Source: Primulina eburnea (Eukaryota > Streptophyta > Magnoliopsida > Lamiales > Gesneriaceae). From it: a stretch of DNA of 64,000 bases. The stretch's first letter is position 1, and each line of letters opens with the position of its first letter. The DNA lies in the NCBI RefSeq assembly GCF_022965805.1, contig NC_133108.1, positions 20,489,545 to 20,553,544 of the forward strand, read 5' to 3'. The translations under genes were made by a program, and so were the position numbers. The notes under the pieces are model-generated. The model was not told where the DNA came from and did no database searches. It worked only from the letters and a program-made list of their open reading frames with translations. Of the stretch, positions 21,653 through 32,919 are shown piece by piece.

Positions 21653-24181
21653 ATGCGAAGATCGCAAAATCTTGACTTGCTTATCTTTGATCCTGAGATT
21701 GAAAGAACCGCAAGAAGATTAAGAAAGGCAAGAAGAGAAGAGATTCGAGCAATGGCTGAAAACAGAGACAATGAAAATCCACCCCCTGCAATACCCATCC
21801 GAGATCATTTTAGGCCGGTATTGAATGCTCATTATTCTGGTATAGCACGAGGAACGATTAATGCAAACAACTTTGAGCTCAAACCTGCATTGATAAACAT
21901 GGTTCAACAGAATCAGTTTGGAGGAGCAGCTACTGCAGATCCTCATTTACATCTCAGAACATTCCTTGAAATTACTGACACGGTAAAAATAAATGGTGTT
22001 TCTGATGATATAATTCGATTGCGTTTGTTTCCTTTTTCTCTTAGGGACCAAGCAAGAGGATGGCTCCAATCGCTTCCTTTGGGGAGTATCACTACATGGC
22101 AGGATTTAGCAACCAAGTTTCTTGCAAAATATTTTCCACCTGCAAAGTCTGCACAGTTAAAAATCGAGATAAGTACTTTTAGGCAGACTGATTTTGAGCA
22201 ACTATATGAAGCATGGGAAAGATATAAGGAATTGTTGAGGAGATGTCCAAACCATGGTTTTGAAGATTGGGTACAGATTGAATTATTTTACAATGGTTTG
22301 AATGGACAGACAAGAGGCACTGTTGATGCAGCAGCTGGTGGCACGATATTTGCCAAATCACCCGATCAAGCATATGATTTGCTTGAACAGATGACCATTA
22401 ACAGTTATCAGTGGCCGACTGAAAGATCAGGAGTGAAGAATCAAGCTGGAATTTATGCCATAGATCCTATTACATCACTCACAGCTCAAGTTTCAGCTTT
22501 AACAACTCAAATTGCAGCAATGAACAAGGCTAGTTCATCAGAGGTTGAAAATGCATCTGTTGTCACCGAAGAACCACATATTCCTGATGAGGCTCATTAT
22601 ATCAACAATAGGAATTTTGGTGGATACGGAGGATATCGAGGTAACCCTCCCTCTAACACGTATCATCCTGGTTTGAGAAATCATGAAAATTTTTCATATG
22701 CTAATAATAAGAATGTGTTGAATCCTCCACCGGTGTTCAATACATCAAAGGGGGAGGGAAAGCCTTCATTTGAAGATTTGGTAGGTACATTTGTTGCTGA
22801 GTCTGGAAAAAGGTTGGCGAGAACTGAATCTCGTCTTGACAATATGGAGACTCACATGGGAAACATGGGTGCTACAATGAAATCTTTGGAAACGCAAATC
22901 GGACAGTTGGCCAACGCTCTAAAAGATCAGAACAAGGGGCAATTTCCCAGTAACACAGAGGTGAACCCAAAAGAGCAGTGCAAGGCAGTAACTTTGAGGA
23001 GTGGAAAAGAATTTGATGGTAAAAATACCAATGATAAGGATGAAAAGGAGGTAACTGTTGAAGAAGTCGAAACTGAGGGTTCCAAAGCTGAAGCTAAAGT
23101 TGAACAACCTCCGGTATTTCAGCCAATTCTTCCATATCCGCAGAGGTTCAAAAAGAAGAAATTGGATGAGCAATTTGCCAAATTTTTGGAAATTTTCAAG
23201 AAGATTCACATCAACATTCCATTTGCTGATGCGTTAGAACAAATGCCAAACTATGCAAAGTTCATAAAAGATGTGATGTCAAAGAAGAGAAAGTTGCATG
23301 AGTTTGAGACAGTGAAATTGACAGAAGAGTGTAGCGCCATACTTCAAAGGAAACTACCACAGAAACTCAAAGATCCAGGGAGTTTTACTATCCCTTGTGT
23401 TATTGGTGGTTCTAGAATAAATAAAGCTTTATGTGATTTGGGTGCCAGTATTAATTTAATGCCTTTTTCCATTTACAGGACTTTAGAGCTTGGCGAGGTG
23501 AAACCTAGCACTATTACCTTGCAGCTGGCGGATAGATCACTTACATATCCACGGGGTATAGTGGAGGATGTTCTGGTAAAGGTAGACAAATTTATATTTC
23601 CTGCTGATTTTGTCATTCTAGATATGGAAGAAGACCAGGACACCCCACTTATCTTTGGAAGGCCATTTTTGGCCACTGGAAAAGCTTTGATCGATGTGCA
23701 CAAGGGTGAGCTTACATTGAGAGTAGGTGGAGAAGAAGTCATGTTCAACATCTACAACACAATCAAGGAACCAAATGAGGTAAGTACTTGTAATAGTATT
23801 GATGTAATTGATTCATGTGTATCTCATGTTGGTGCAGGTAGATTGACGAAAGATTCTTTGGAAAGATGCTTGTTGGAATCGGCGTCTATATTGGATGAAG
23901 ATGATTGGGACGTGCAAGAAGAGTTACTTGCTCTCGATACATTGCCTAAAGAAAAGATTGATGTGCATAATGTAGAACTACTTGAAGATGCAATTATAGA
24001 GGTACCAAAAGTATCCCCTGAATTGAAGGAACTTCCAAGTCACCTCTGTTATGCATTTTTAGGTGAAAATTCAACATATCCGGTAATCATCTCTTCTTTT
24101 CTTACTTGTACTGAAAAAGAAAAATTGTTGAGGGTGTTGAGAGAATTTAAATCTGCTCTGGATGGACAATTGCTGATATAA
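21653..24181 (+). CDS. Gag-protease of Athila-type element B
   Basis: 842 codons from the ATG at 21653. The Athila Gag core spans about residues 95-220, including RLRLFPFSLRDQARGWLQSL and LYEAWERYKELLRRCP. It is followed by a Gly/Asn-rich stretch with SNTYHPGLRNHENFSY. The expected CCHC knuckle is absent; C has a variant of it. Residues about 405-430 form a coiled-coil-like segment ending in IGQLANALK. The protease has the catalytic D-L-G-A-S at about residue 595 and IFGRPFLATGKALID at about 673-687. The capsid assembles particles and the protease matures them. The frame ends at a TAA at 24179-24181, produced by a one-base shift near 24156-24161, after which the RT continues in another frame. 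Confidence 0.88.
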   Translation: MRRSQNLDLLIFDPEIERTARRLRKARREEIRAMAENRDNENPPPAIPIRDHFRPVLNAHYSGIARGTINANNFELKPALINMVQQNQFGGAATADPHLHLRTFLEITDTVKINGVSDDIIRLRLFPFSLRDQARGWLQSLPLGSITTWQDLATKFLAKYFPPAKSAQLKIEISTFRQTDFEQLYEAWERYKELLRRCPNHGFEDWVQIELFYNGLNGQTRGTVDAAAGGTIFAKSPDQAYDLLEQMTINSYQWPTERSGVKNQAGIYAIDPITSLTAQVSALTTQIAAMNKASSSEVENASVVTEEPHIPDEAHYINNRNFGGYGGYRGNPPSNTYHPGLRNHENFSYANNKNVLNPPPVFNTSKGEGKPSFEDLVGTFVAESGKRLARTESRLDNMETHMGNMGATMKSLETQIGQLANALKDQNKGQFPSNTEVNPKEQCKAVTLRSGKEFDGKNTNDKDEKEVTVEEVETEGSKAEAKVEQPPVFQPILPYPQRFKKKKLDEQFAKFLEIFKKIHINIPFADALEQMPNYAKFIKDVMSKKRKLHEFETVKLTEECSAILQRKLPQKLKDPGSFTIPCVIGGSRINKALCDLGASINLMPFSIYRTLELGEVKPSTITLQLADRSLTYPRGIVEDVLVKVDKFIFPADFVILDMEEDQDTPLIFGRPFLATGKALIDVHKGELTLRVGGEEVMFNIYNTIKEPNEVSTCNSIDVIDSCVSHVGAGRLTKDSLERCLLESASILDEDDWDVQEELLALDTLPKEKIDVHNVELLEDAIIEVPKVSPELKELPSHLCYAFLGENSTYPVIISSFLTCTEKEKLLRVLREFKSALDGQLLI

Positions 24182-25020
24182 GAGGAATTAGCCCTACTGT
24201 TTGTATGCATAAAATTTTGATGCAGGAGTCATATTCACCTTATGTTGATCATCAGAGAATGCTTAATCCTGCAATGAAAGAAGTTGTGAGGGCTGAGGTG
24301 TTAAAATTGTTAAATGCTGGTGTTATTTATGCTATATCTGATAGCTCATGGGTTTCACAAGTACAAGTAGTGCCTAAGAAGGGAGGAATAACTGTAGTGA
24401 AAAATGAGAACAATGATTTGATTTCAACTCGCCCAGTGACTGGTTGGCGAGTATGCATAGACTACAGGAAATTGAATGATGCTACTAGGAAAGATCATTT
24501 CCCACTTCCATTTATTGACCAGATGCTTGATAGAGTTGGTGGTTATCATTATTATTGTTTTCTAGATGGTTATTCAGGTTACAATCAGATTGTCATAGCA
24601 CCGGAGGATCAGGAGAAGACTACCTTCACTTGCACTTACGGTACATTTGCTTTCAGGAGAATGCCATTTGGACTATGCAATGCACCTGCTACTTTTCAGA
24701 GGTGTATGATGGCCATATTTTCTGACATGGTTGAGGAAATAATGGAGGTTTTTATGGATGACATTTCTGTATTTGGTACATCTTTTGATCATTGTTTGCA
24801 AAATTTAATGCTTGTTTTGCAGAGATGTCAGGATAAGAATCTAGTTCTGAATTGGGAAAAATGTCACTTCATGGTTCCAGAAGGTATTGTGCTTGGCCAC
24901 AAAATTTCAGCTAAAGGAATAGAAGTTGACAGGGCCAAAGTTGTGGCAATTGAAAATCTTCCACCGCCGAAAAATGTGAAAGGAATCAGAAGCTTCTTGG
25001 GACATGCTGGGTTTTATCGT
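24182..25020 (+). pseudogene. Element B reverse transcriptase, N-terminal part
   Basis: The polyprotein continues in a shifted frame with VCMHKILMQE, SPYVDHQRMLNP, VTGWRVCIDYRKLNDATRKD and FAFRRMPFGLCNAPATFQRC. The catalytic FMDD is at 24751-24762 and is intact. The domain runs to LGHAGFYR and is then cut at 25020 by element E (TSD ATCGT). The remainder is at 34071 onward. The earlier frameshift and this insertion together mean no full Pol can be made. Confidence 0.9.
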
Positions 25021-25176
25021 TGTTACGCCTTAAACGCATACAAATCTCGAGGATGAGATTAATGTTTTTAATGCTGTAACATATACCAAAGTTTTTGTTT
25101 TGATGATACCAAAACTTGGATTAAAAATGTACTAATGTTTTATATTGAGGCATGCAGGAAATTAAGAACAGGTTAC

Positions 25177-25652
25177 GTTCGGAAGATCCGACATTCGGTT
25201 CGGACGGTCCGAAATTGTGCAATTCAGAAGCAAAATAGAAGCTGTTCGGAAGCTGCGAGGAGAGCGTTCGGACGTTCCGAAGACGTGATCGGACGTTCCG
25301 AACAAAAGCAATCAAATCACTTCAATGCGGAGACAAATTGATATGACTGATTGATCGAGTAAGATTTCGGACGCTACGAAGGACATTTCGGACGCTACGA
25401 AGTGTTGAAGATTTCAAATCTCCGGAAACGCGGGAATGTTCGGACGGTACGAACTTGAGTTCGGACCTTCCGAAGCTGGTCATACACTGTCTGAAAGAAC
25501 CGTTCGGAAGAAACGAAGCTGGATCGGTCCCTCCGAAGCATATGTTCGGACCCTACGAACTCAAGAACGGACGATCCGAAGTCATCCCAAAATTACGGAA
25601 ATTGATTTCAATCACATCGGACGTTCCGAAGCATAAACAGAAGATCCGAACC
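25177..25652 (+). repeat. Family-E palindrome array in 5' LTR
   Basis: About fourteen copies of TTCGGACNNTCCGAA or near variants. Examples: GTTCGGACGTTCCGAA at 25266, ATCGGACGTTCCGAAC at 25288, GTTCGGACCTTCCGAAG at 25459, ATCGGACGTTCCGAAG at 25616. The motif is a near-perfect palindrome with a variable centre and irregular spacing (22-60 bases). It ends about 18 bases before the TATA box. Confidence 0.9.
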
Positions 25653-25669
25653 TTGGCGTCCAAGACTAG

Positions 25670-25677
25670 TATAAATA
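25670..25677 (+). promoter_or_regulatory. TATA box of element E LTR
   Basis: TATAAATA followed by GGC, directly after the palindrome array. The same core TATAAATAGGC recurs upstream of the 3' ORF (31257). Confidence 0.75.
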
Positions 25678-26173
25678 GGCCTTTGAGGATGCATTTTCAA
25701 TAATCCACTCCACTCTCTCTTGTCTCTTACAAAGCTTTCTACTATCTCTTGTGTGCGTTGATTAAAAGAGTTGTAATATCAAAAGAGTTGTAGAAAAAGA
25801 GTGAAAGTAATACTCTCGAGTGGGTTGTAAAGTTCGTGGCTATCCTTGGAGCCCTCAAGGCCAAGTAGACGCATCGAGGCGTGGTTGTAAAAGCTAGCTT
25901 GGAGCTCCTAAAGCCAAGTCGATATAGTGATACCTCGATCCTCATCGAGAAGGGGAGACGTAGACGATTCTTCGTCGAACTTCCATAAACATCTCTATCC
26001 CTCTTTACTTTACGCATTTACTTTACTACGCACTTATTTTACGCACTTACTTTACGCATTCATTTTATTTGTGATTGTCCCTCAAGTCTTCCGCTTGCAA
26101 TTTTTGCAAACTCGTTCTAAAAACGCTAAAGGGCCTAAAAGAACCTATTCACCCCCCCTTTAGGTTCTTCAAG

Positions 26174-26189
26174 TGGTATCAGAGCAAGG
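26174..26189 (+). promoter_or_regulatory. Primer binding site, tRNA-Met type (element E)
   Basis: TGGTATCAGAGCAAGG two bases after the LTR. The gag ATG follows only 18 bases later, an unusually short leader. Confidence 0.9.
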
Positions 26190-26207
26190 TTTTTCAAAAT
26201 CTTTTAA

Positions 26208-27758
26208 ATGGCCAATCTAGCAAGCGAGTATGCCCAAGGACAATCCACAAATCGTCCCCCTCTTTTCAATGGTACTAATTACGGATATTGGAAAAATAGA
26301 ATATCTCTATACATCCAATCCGTCGATTACGACCTTTGGAAAATAACGGTGAAAGGTCCCTATATCCCCATGAAAACGGTGGATAATAAGGAAATTCCTA
26401 AGGGAATGGATGACTTCACCAAGGACGATATGAAACTTATCTCTCAAAATGCTAAAGCTATGAATATTCTTCATTTTTCTCTAGATATGAATGAATACAA
26501 CCGAATCTCGGCTTGTACCTCCGCCAAAGAGATTTGGGACAAATTGGAGATTTGCCACGAGGGAACCAATCAAGTCAAAGAAACGAAGATAGACCTTCTC
26601 CAACTCAAGTACGAGACCTTTGAGATGGAACCCAAGGAGGATATCGACACCATGTTCCGGCGGCTCACCCAAATCATCAATGAGCTTGCCCAACTTGGTG
26701 AGAACTACCCAACTAAACAAGTGTGGAGGAGAGCCCTTCGAGCATTACCGGCGGAATGGGATGCAAAGCGCACGGCTATCATTGAATCCAACAAGGGAGA
26801 TGCTGCATCCTACGACCTTGATCAACTTCATGGGACCCTAAAGACCCATGAACTTGAAGTATCTACCCGGAAGGAGACAAAGAAAGATGACGACAAAGTA
26901 AAGGCGAAAGGGATCGCCTTGACCAGTCAACTTGAAGATAGCGACGATGAAGAAATGGCACTCCTCACTAGAAAGTTCAAAAGATTCATGCGGAGTTCCA
27001 ACTTCAACAAGAAAGACAAAAAGTTTGAGAAGGAAGTGACCTGCTACAACTGTCAACATAAGGGTCACTATGCAAACGAGTGTCCCTCCAAGAAGAAGGC
27101 CGGCAAAGACAAGAAAAAGGCCCTTCTAGCCACGTGGAGCGACAGCGACAACGAAGAGGAGTCTACCCTATGCTTCATGGCGAAGGAAGATCATCTGACC
27201 GACTCGGATGACGACGAGGTACCCTCTTACGATGAATTACTCTCCGCGTACACTAGTATGTACAATAAGGCTAAGTCACTTAGAAATGAGAATAAGCAAC
27301 TTAAAACTGAACTAGAAGCTAGGATGCATGACAACACTAAGCTCAAGACAAACCTAAGAGACTTAGAGAAAGCCTTCAACAAGTTCAATGTGAGTAGCGG
27401 TAAACTAGAAAACCTCTTGAGCATGCAAAGGTGTAACTTCGACAAAGGAGGTCTAGGATATGAAAAGAAATCAGTCAACTTCGCTAGTCTTATCGCAAAG
27501 GCAAAACCAAGAACACCACCAACATGCACTTACTGTTGTAAGATAGGCCACATAAGACCTAAATGCAAGAAACTTAGACACCAACACAACAAGAATAGTT
27601 ATTGGAAATGGATCCCCAAATCCCCAACTACTACTAACCTCAAAGGACCCAAAGAAACGGGTACCAACTATCAAACTGTATCTCAACCTTGTAGGGACAA
27701 AGGGGAGACAAGTCATCGAGCACTTGGTATCTTGACAGTGGATGCTCTCGACACATGA
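26208..27758 (+). CDS. Gag of Sirevirus-type element E
   Basis: 516 codons from the ATG at 26208. The N-terminal region has [20 protein letters not shown], the usual Copia Gag opening. A UBN2-type Gag core follows with [15 protein letters not shown] and [15 protein letters not shown] (about residues 100-220). A CCHC knuckle [14 protein letters not shown] is at about residue 279 and a second, [14 protein letters not shown], at about residue 439. Two knuckles are unusual outside Sireviruses. Between them lie an acidic stretch and a probable coiled coil (about 345-410). It forms the particle and binds the RNA. The frame ends at 27758, overlapping the first bases of the pol ORF. The protease catalytic D-S-G lies just upstream of 27755 in the pol frame, so Gag and Pol are separated by a frameshift. 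Confidence 0.92.
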   Translation: MANLASEYAQGQSTNRPPLFNGTNYGYWKNRISLYIQSVDYDLWKITVKGPYIPMKTVDNKEIPKGMDDFTKDDMKLISQNAKAMNILHFSLDMNEYNRISACTSAKEIWDKLEICHEGTNQVKETKIDLLQLKYETFEMEPKEDIDTMFRRLTQIINELAQLGENYPTKQVWRRALRALPAEWDAKRTAIIESNKGDAASYDLDQLHGTLKTHELEVSTRKETKKDDDKVKAKGIALTSQLEDSDDEEMALLTRKFKRFMRSSNFNKKDKKFEKEVTCYNCQHKGHYANECPSKKKAGKDKKKALLATWSDSDNEEESTLCFMAKEDHLTDSDDDEVPSYDELLSAYTSMYNKAKSLRNENKQLKTELEARMHDNTKLKTNLRDLEKAFNKFNVSSGKLENLLSMQRCNFDKGGLGYEKKSVNFASLIAKAKPRTPPTCTYCCKIGHIRPKCKKLRHQHNKNSYWKWIPKSPTTTNLKGPKETGTNYQTVSQPCRDKGETSHRALGILTVDALDT

Positions 27759-30745
27759 CGGGAGAAAAGAAGCTGCTACAATCCATTCGACCAAAAGAAA
27801 AGGGATCGGTGACCTTCGGAGACAACAGCAAAGGGATCATAGAAGGCATCGGCTCAATAGGTATATCTAACTCTACTATTATTGATGATGTACTTCTTGT
27901 GAAAGGGCTTAAACATAACCTCCTAAGCATTAGTCAATTGTGCGATAGGGGTTATGAAGTCAAATTCACACCACACGATTGCACTGTATCACTCACAACT
28001 GACAAAACCATTAGTTTCAAAGGTTATAGAAGTGAAAATGTTTACAAGGTCGATTTAAAGATTTCATCTTTTTCAAAAATAAAAAGCCTTGTAACATTAA
28101 ATGTTGATGACAACATTCTTTGGCATAGACGACTTGGTCATGTTGGGATGAGCACCATAGAAAAACTTTTAAAACTTGACCTAGTTTCCGGAATGCCAAA
28201 GCTGAATTTAAAATTAGATTCTTTTTGTGATGCTTGTCAACTTGGTAAACACACAAAGGAATCTTTCAAAAATAAAAATTTTGTATCCACTTCTATGCCC
28301 CTTGAATTACTTCACCTAGATTTATGTGGTCCCTCGAGGACAACTAGTCTAGGAGGAAAATCTTATGCTTTTGTCATTGTAGATGATTTTTCACGTTTTA
28401 CTTGGACATTGTTTTTAGCCCACAAAAATGATGCCTTTGATCATTTCAAAATTTTTGTCAAAAAGGTTGAAAATGAGAAAAATCTTTTGATCAAACAAAT
28501 CCGTAGTGACCACGGAACGGAATTTCAAAATGAAAATTTTTCAATTTTTTGTCAAAGCAAAGGCATTGGTCACAACTTTTCTTGTCCTAGAACTCCTCAA
28601 CAAAACGGTGTCGTTGAGAGGAAGAATAGGACCCTAGTAGAGATTGCAAGGACCATGCTATGTGAGCATTCTCTACCAAAATATTTTTGGGCTGAAGCAA
28701 TGAGTTCTGCTTGTTACATCATCAATCGCGTATCAATAAGGCCAATTCTCAAGAAAACTCCATACGAACTATGGAGAGGGAGAAAGCCTAACATTTCTTA
28801 CTTCCGCGCTTTTGGATCAAAATGCTTCATCCACAACAATGGTAAGGACAACCTGGGTAAGTTCGATGCTAAATCGGACAAAGGTATCTTTCTTGGTTAC
28901 TCTACTTCTAGCAAAGCATATAGAGTCTTTAATAAACGTACTTTACTAGTTGAAGAATCTATTCATGTCATATTTGATGAAACTAACCCTTGCTTGCCTA
29001 GAACTGTTGTTTCTGATGATGATGATATAGATATCCTTGGCGAAAAGTTGGAGTCCACAAGCCTAGATGATGTTCCTAAAGATCAAGAGGACGCACCTCT
29101 TCCGAAGGAGTGGACTACACACAAGGATCATCCCATGGACCTCATCATTGGTAGCCCATCGAAGGGAGTATCTACTCGTTCTTCTAATATGTGCAATTAT
29201 CTTGCTTTTCTTTCTCACATAGAGCCTAAGAACATAGAAGAAGCTTTACTTGATGATTCTTGGATTATTGCTATGCAAGATGAACTAAATGAATTTAGAA
29301 GGAATAAAGTTTGGAATCTTGTACCTAGACCCACTGATAGACCTGTCATAGGAACTAAATGGGTATTTAGGAACAAGTTAGATGAGCATGGTACAATCAC
29401 TAGAAATAAAGCTAGGCTAGTAGCTAAAGGATATAGTCAAGAAGAGGGAATTGATTATGATGAGACTTATGCCCCTGTTGCTAGACTAGAATCCATTCGC
29501 ATGCTACTTGCTTTTGCTTGCTCTAGAGACTTTAAATTGTTTCAAATGGATGTTAAAAGTGCTTTTCTTAATGGTGATTTGAAAGAAGAAGTGTATGTTG
29601 AGCAACCTGTTGGTTTTGAAGATGTGCACTTATCTGATTATGTGTATAAACTTGATAAGGCTTTGTATGGTTTGAAACAAGCTCCTAGAGCTTGGTATGA
29701 GAAATTATCTACCTTTTTGCTGTCTAATGGTTTTTGTAGAGGTAAAGTTGATATTACCTTATTTACCTTGACTAAAAATAATGATTTGCTGATAGTACAA
29801 ATATATGCAGATGATATTATTTTTGGTGCTACTAATGAACACTTGTGTAGAGATTTTTCTAAGCTTATGCAGGATCACTTTGAGATGAGCATGATGGGCG
29901 AACTCAACTACTTCCTTGGTCTCCAAATCAAGCAATGCAAGGATGGTTTCTTTGTCAACCAAGGGAAGTACATCAAGGAGATGCTAAAAAAGTTTGGGAT
30001 GGAGTCTTCCAAAGCCTCATCCACACCTATGAGCACGACAGTCAGACTCGACAAAGATGAGGGAGGTAAACCTGTTGACCAAAAGTTATTTCGTAGCATG
30101 ATTGGCTCCCTACTCTATGCGACTGCTAGTAGACCTGACATTATGTTTAGTGTTTGCTTGTGTGCACGATTTCAATCATGTCCAAAGGAATCACACTTAT
30201 TCGCCTTAAAACGCATTTTCAAATATCTTTCAAATACTCCAAATCTCGGATTATGGTATTCTAAGAACTCATTTTTCGATTTAAAAGCTTACTGTGATGC
30301 CGACTTTGGAGGATATAAGGTGGATAGAAAGAGCACTAGTGGAACTTGTTTCTTTTTGGGAAATTGCTTGGTGTCATGGTTTTCTAAAAAGCAAAACTGT
30401 GTTGCACTTTCAACGACCGAGGCCGAGTATATGGCTGCCGGTAGTTGTTGTGCACAAATTCTTTGGATGAAGTATCAATTACTCGACTATGGTGTTACTT
30501 TTTCAAAAATTCCAATATTTTGTGATAATACAAGCACCATATGTCTAACAAAGAATCCAGTTCAACATTCTCGTACTAAACATATTGACATTCGACATCA
30601 TTTCATTCGTGATCACATTGAGCAAAATGATGTTGAACTTCACTATGTTGACACCAAGAATCAAATTGCTGATATTTTTACAAAACCACTAGATGAATCT
30701 ACTTTTACTCGTTTGCGTGGTGAACTTGGCATGATTGAGTTGTAA
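27755..30745 (+). CDS. Pol of Sirevirus-type element E (protease, integrase, RT, RNase H)
   Basis: 996 codons open from 27755. The true domain start is slightly upstream, since the protease active site (L-D-S-G-C-S) is at about 27731-27748 in this frame. Order by residue: rest of protease 1-100; GAG-pre-integrase HHCC finger about 118-185 ([16 protein letters not shown]); integrase core about 185-310 with D in HLDLCGP, D in RSDHGTEF and E in [11 protein letters not shown] about 518-745 with [25 protein letters not shown] and catalytic YADD (about 684-687); RNase H about 840-990 with [16 protein letters not shown] and FCDNTS, ending near ADIFTKPLD. All catalytic residues are present and the frame is open to 30745. 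The integrase-before-RT order defines it as Copia. Confidence 0.95.
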   Translation: MTGEKKLLQSIRPKEKGSVTFGDNSKGIIEGIGSIGISNSTIIDDVLLVKGLKHNLLSISQLCDRGYEVKFTPHDCTVSLTTDKTISFKGYRSENVYKVDLKISSFSKIKSLVTLNVDDNILWHRRLGHVGMSTIEKLLKLDLVSGMPKLNLKLDSFCDACQLGKHTKESFKNKNFVSTSMPLELLHLDLCGPSRTTSLGGKSYAFVIVDDFSRFTWTLFLAHKNDAFDHFKIFVKKVENEKNLLIKQIRSDHGTEFQNENFSIFCQSKGIGHNFSCPRTPQQNGVVERKNRTLVEIARTMLCEHSLPKYFWAEAMSSACYIINRVSIRPILKKTPYELWRGRKPNISYFRAFGSKCFIHNNGKDNLGKFDAKSDKGIFLGYSTSSKAYRVFNKRTLLVEESIHVIFDETNPCLPRTVVSDDDDIDILGEKLESTSLDDVPKDQEDAPLPKEWTTHKDHPMDLIIGSPSKGVSTRSSNMCNYLAFLSHIEPKNIEEALLDDSWIIAMQDELNEFRRNKVWNLVPRPTDRPVIGTKWVFRNKLDEHGTITRNKARLVAKGYSQEEGIDYDETYAPVARLESIRMLLAFACSRDFKLFQMDVKSAFLNGDLKEEVYVEQPVGFEDVHLSDYVYKLDKALYGLKQAPRAWYEKLSTFLLSNGFCRGKVDITLFTLTKNNDLLIVQIYADDIIFGATNEHLCRDFSKLMQDHFEMSMMGELNYFLGLQIKQCKDGFFVNQGKYIKEMLKKFGMESSKASSTPMSTTVRLDKDEGGKPVDQKLFRSMIGSLLYATASRPDIMFSVCLCARFQSCPKESHLFALKRIFKYLSNTPNLGLWYSKNSFFDLKAYCDADFGGYKVDRKSTSGTCFFLGNCLVSWFSKKQNCVALSTTEAEYMAAGSCCAQILWMKYQLLDYGVTFSKIPIFCDNTSTICLTKNPVQHSRTKHIDIRHHFIRDHIEQNDVELHYVDTKNQIADIFTKPLDESTFTRLRGELGMIEL

Positions 30746-30779
30746 ACACTAGTCGAATACTCTCGTACATATTTGTTAA

Positions 30780-30791
30780 ATTAAGGGGGAG
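30780..30791 (+). promoter_or_regulatory. PPT-like copy after pol (element E)
   Basis: ATTAAGGGGGAG-type tract 35 bases after the pol stop. It matches the PPT copies near the 3' LTR. Confidence 0.65.
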
Positions 30792-30915
30792 TATTATTAA
30801 TGTGAGCATTATAATGTCGGATAATACAAATTAATTGTATTTATCCATAATTATGGCTCAACATTCATTTATGTGCTAAATATTTTAAATTTTAGGTGTT
30901 CCTCATCTTGGCTAC

Positions 30916-31283
30916 TTCGGAATCACCGCTCCTATTCGGATGCTCCGTTTCACCTCGGATCCACCGAATGTGTTCGGATCGTCCGAACCTGACCATAGGT
31001 TCCAGAACCTCCGATTCCCTCTTCGGACCATCCGAACAAACATCGGATCGTCCGAACTCCTTCCGATGTCATTTAATGTTCGCGCCTTCCCATGCCTGAT
31101 TGTCAGACTTCGGACCCTCCGTTTACGCTTCGTAGCCTCTGTTCTATGATCGGATTGTCCGATTGTGAATCGGATCGTCCGAACGGACTGCCAGATAACC
31201 GTTCCGTTCAAATTCCGGACCTTCCGAACTCATGTTCGGACCGTCCGAACATGGCCTATAAATAGGCGTTCGGATCCTCTGAT
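30916..31283 (+). repeat. Family-E palindrome array upstream of 3' ORF
   Basis: About eleven copies of the same TTCGGAYNNTCCGAA motif as in the LTR, for example GTTCGGATCGTCCGAAC at 30972, CTTCGGACCATCCGAAC at 31021, ATCGGATCGTCCGAAC at 31042 and GTTCGGACCGTCCGAAC at 31234. It ends at a TATA box and the 3' ORF begins about 80 bases further on. Confidence 0.9.
31257..31267 (+). promoter_or_regulatory. Candidate internal promoter TATA before 3' ORF (element E)
   Basis: TATAAATAGGC, identical over 11 bases to the LTR TATA region at 25670, again just after the palindrome array, 83 bases upstream of the 3' ORF ATG (31340). Confidence 0.65.
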
Positions 31284-31339
31284 TTATTTACTCATTCACT
31301 CCTTCTTTCTTTCCCCACACAAAACACTCACTACTCACT

Positions 31340-32611
31340 ATGCCTCCGCGCCGTAACGTAGCTGGCCGAAATGTTCGCCCTCGTCACGGTGCCTTTCATC
31401 ATGATCTTACCCAACCACCCAACCCTCGTCCTATCCCACCTGAATTCGAAACCCGTAACATTCTGCCTGGTCGTACCCTTCACACCGATTATCTTCGTGC
31501 AAATTTCTTTACGTTGATTACTCTTATTGAGTCTCAACGTTGGGGAAACTTCTTTCTACCTTCCGTACCCGATCTCATCTACCCCTCTCTCATACATCAG
31601 TTCTATGCGAACTTTTCCCTAGTTCTTGGTGGTGATGACACTCGTGTTGTTACCATTGTTCAGGGTCGGTTCATTTCTTTTTCTACCGCCGACCTCTCCA
31701 CTTGGTTCGATCTTCCTCGAGACGGACCGAGTGAGTTCTTTTCTCAGTCTTGGACTGAGAATGACCCTACTTTTGATCGAGTCACTGCCTTGACCACCAT
31801 CTTCGGTCGTCCGCCTACTCCTGCCGATGACCGTCCTCATGCGAAGGACCTTCCTCCTCAGCTTCAGCTTGTTTTGAAGCTCATCACTTCTTCTATTGTT
31901 CCTCGCAGTGGAGACCTCTCCACTTGCAAATATCTCGATCTGTACATTCTCTATTATTTAGTCTCCCAGCGTCCTTTTAACCTTCCCCGTTTTCTAATGT
32001 ACGCCATGGAGTACGCGGCTTCTTCTACTCGCGTCTCTTTTCCATTTGGCCGGTTCATTAACCGGATTCTAGCCCATCTGGGCATTGACTTTACAGATGA
32101 AGAATCCTTATCTATTTCTCCTCGCGAGACTATCGACCATGATACTGTTGTTAAGATGGGACTCTCTTGGAATCCCGTCTTATCCTCTTGGGTCATCGAC
32201 AAGGATCGCATCTTTGCGTCCTATCGTCCGACCGAACACTTTCATGTTCCCTTCGGTCTCCTTCCTCCTCACGTTCAGACGAGAGGATTTCCCGCTGGTC
32301 CCCCTACTACGGGTACCACTCCTACCCCTTCGTTTGATATTCCCTCTACATCCCATCAGCGTGTTCCCGACCCTATTAGCACTCCTTTGATGACCATGGA
32401 TGACCTTCCTCATGGCTTCACTCCGCCTGCTCCCTCTGGACCCTACGATCGGATTTTCGAGTATCTCGAGCGATTGGAGACTCGTTTCGACACTCGTTTT
32501 TCTCTTTTAGAGTCTACCTTAGAGCGCCATCATACCGAGACTTCTTCGCGTCTGGATTCCATCGAGGCTGAGATGAGGAGACATAGAGAGTCGCGGGATG
32601 CGGATTCTTAG
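31340..32611 (+). CDS. 3' ORF of element E ('env-like' by position; plant transposon protein family)
   Basis: 423 aa from the ATG at 31340. The N-terminal domain contains LIHQFYANFSLVLGGDDTRV near residue 85, then VQGRFISFSTADLSTWFDLP and a second block around SFPFGRFINRILAHLGIDF. These line up in order with FYAN, VRGK/VRGH and LC-A-R-V/G blocks of the 3' ORFs of elements B and C. The middle is Pro/Thr-rich. The C-terminus (about 360-420) is a heptad-like coiled coil (FEYLERLETRFDTRFSLLES). I see no signal peptide or membrane helix, so an envelope role is not supported. By family it resembles the 'putative plant transposon protein' domain. Molecular function is unknown. Confidence 0.75.
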   Translation: MPPRRNVAGRNVRPRHGAFHHDLTQPPNPRPIPPEFETRNILPGRTLHTDYLRANFFTLITLIESQRWGNFFLPSVPDLIYPSLIHQFYANFSLVLGGDDTRVVTIVQGRFISFSTADLSTWFDLPRDGPSEFFSQSWTENDPTFDRVTALTTIFGRPPTPADDRPHAKDLPPQLQLVLKLITSSIVPRSGDLSTCKYLDLYILYYLVSQRPFNLPRFLMYAMEYAASSTRVSFPFGRFINRILAHLGIDFTDEESLSISPRETIDHDTVVKMGLSWNPVLSSWVIDKDRIFASYRPTEHFHVPFGLLPPHVQTRGFPAGPPTTGTTPTPSFDIPSTSHQRVPDPISTPLMTMDDLPHGFTPPAPSGPYDRIFEYLERLETRFDTRFSLLESTLERHHTETSSRLDSIEAEMRRHRESRDADS

Positions 32612-32734
32612 CTTATGTTTTTGTTATTTTTTATTTTATCTTTATGCATCATTGTATAAAAGAATTGCATTTATTAGTGGATATTTTACCTGTTTATTTG
32701 TCTCTCTTTATGCTTATGTCTTTTTGCTTATCAC

Positions 32735-32919
32735 AAAAAGGGGGAGAATTTATTTGGTTAAAATTGCTGTTAATTGGTTATTAAATAAATTCGCCTTAAT
32801 TCAACCTCTTAGACTTGTTATTTGATTAAGGGGGAGTTATTTAATAACCATTTCGATTATGTTGATTATTGTTATCTCAATTTTTAACCAAGTTTTGTGA
32901 TCATCAAAAAGGGGGAGAT
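32735..32919 (+). promoter_or_regulatory. Repeated polypurine tracts of element E
   Basis: Three copies: AAAAAGGGGGAG at 32735, TTAAGGGGGAG at 32826, and AAAAAGGGGGAGAT at 32906-32919 immediately before the 3' LTR. Repeated PPTs are a known Sirevirus feature. Confidence 0.85.

Larger units (their letters stand above)
25021..26171 (+). repeat. Element E 5' LTR
   Basis: Starts TGTTACGCCTTAAACGC and ends TTTAGGTTCTTCA. Order: palindrome array 25177-25652, TATA 25670-25677, then an R/U5 region. Confidence 0.95.

Noticed and set aside
27471..27794. Minus-strand ORFs over gag-pol of E and similar ones elsewhere
   Set aside because: Shadows of the Gag and Pol frames, with no independent motif.
31340..32611. 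Envelope glycoprotein interpretation of the 3' ORFs
   Set aside because: No signal peptide, transmembrane segment or cysteine pattern is visible in any of the three. Position alone is not enough.
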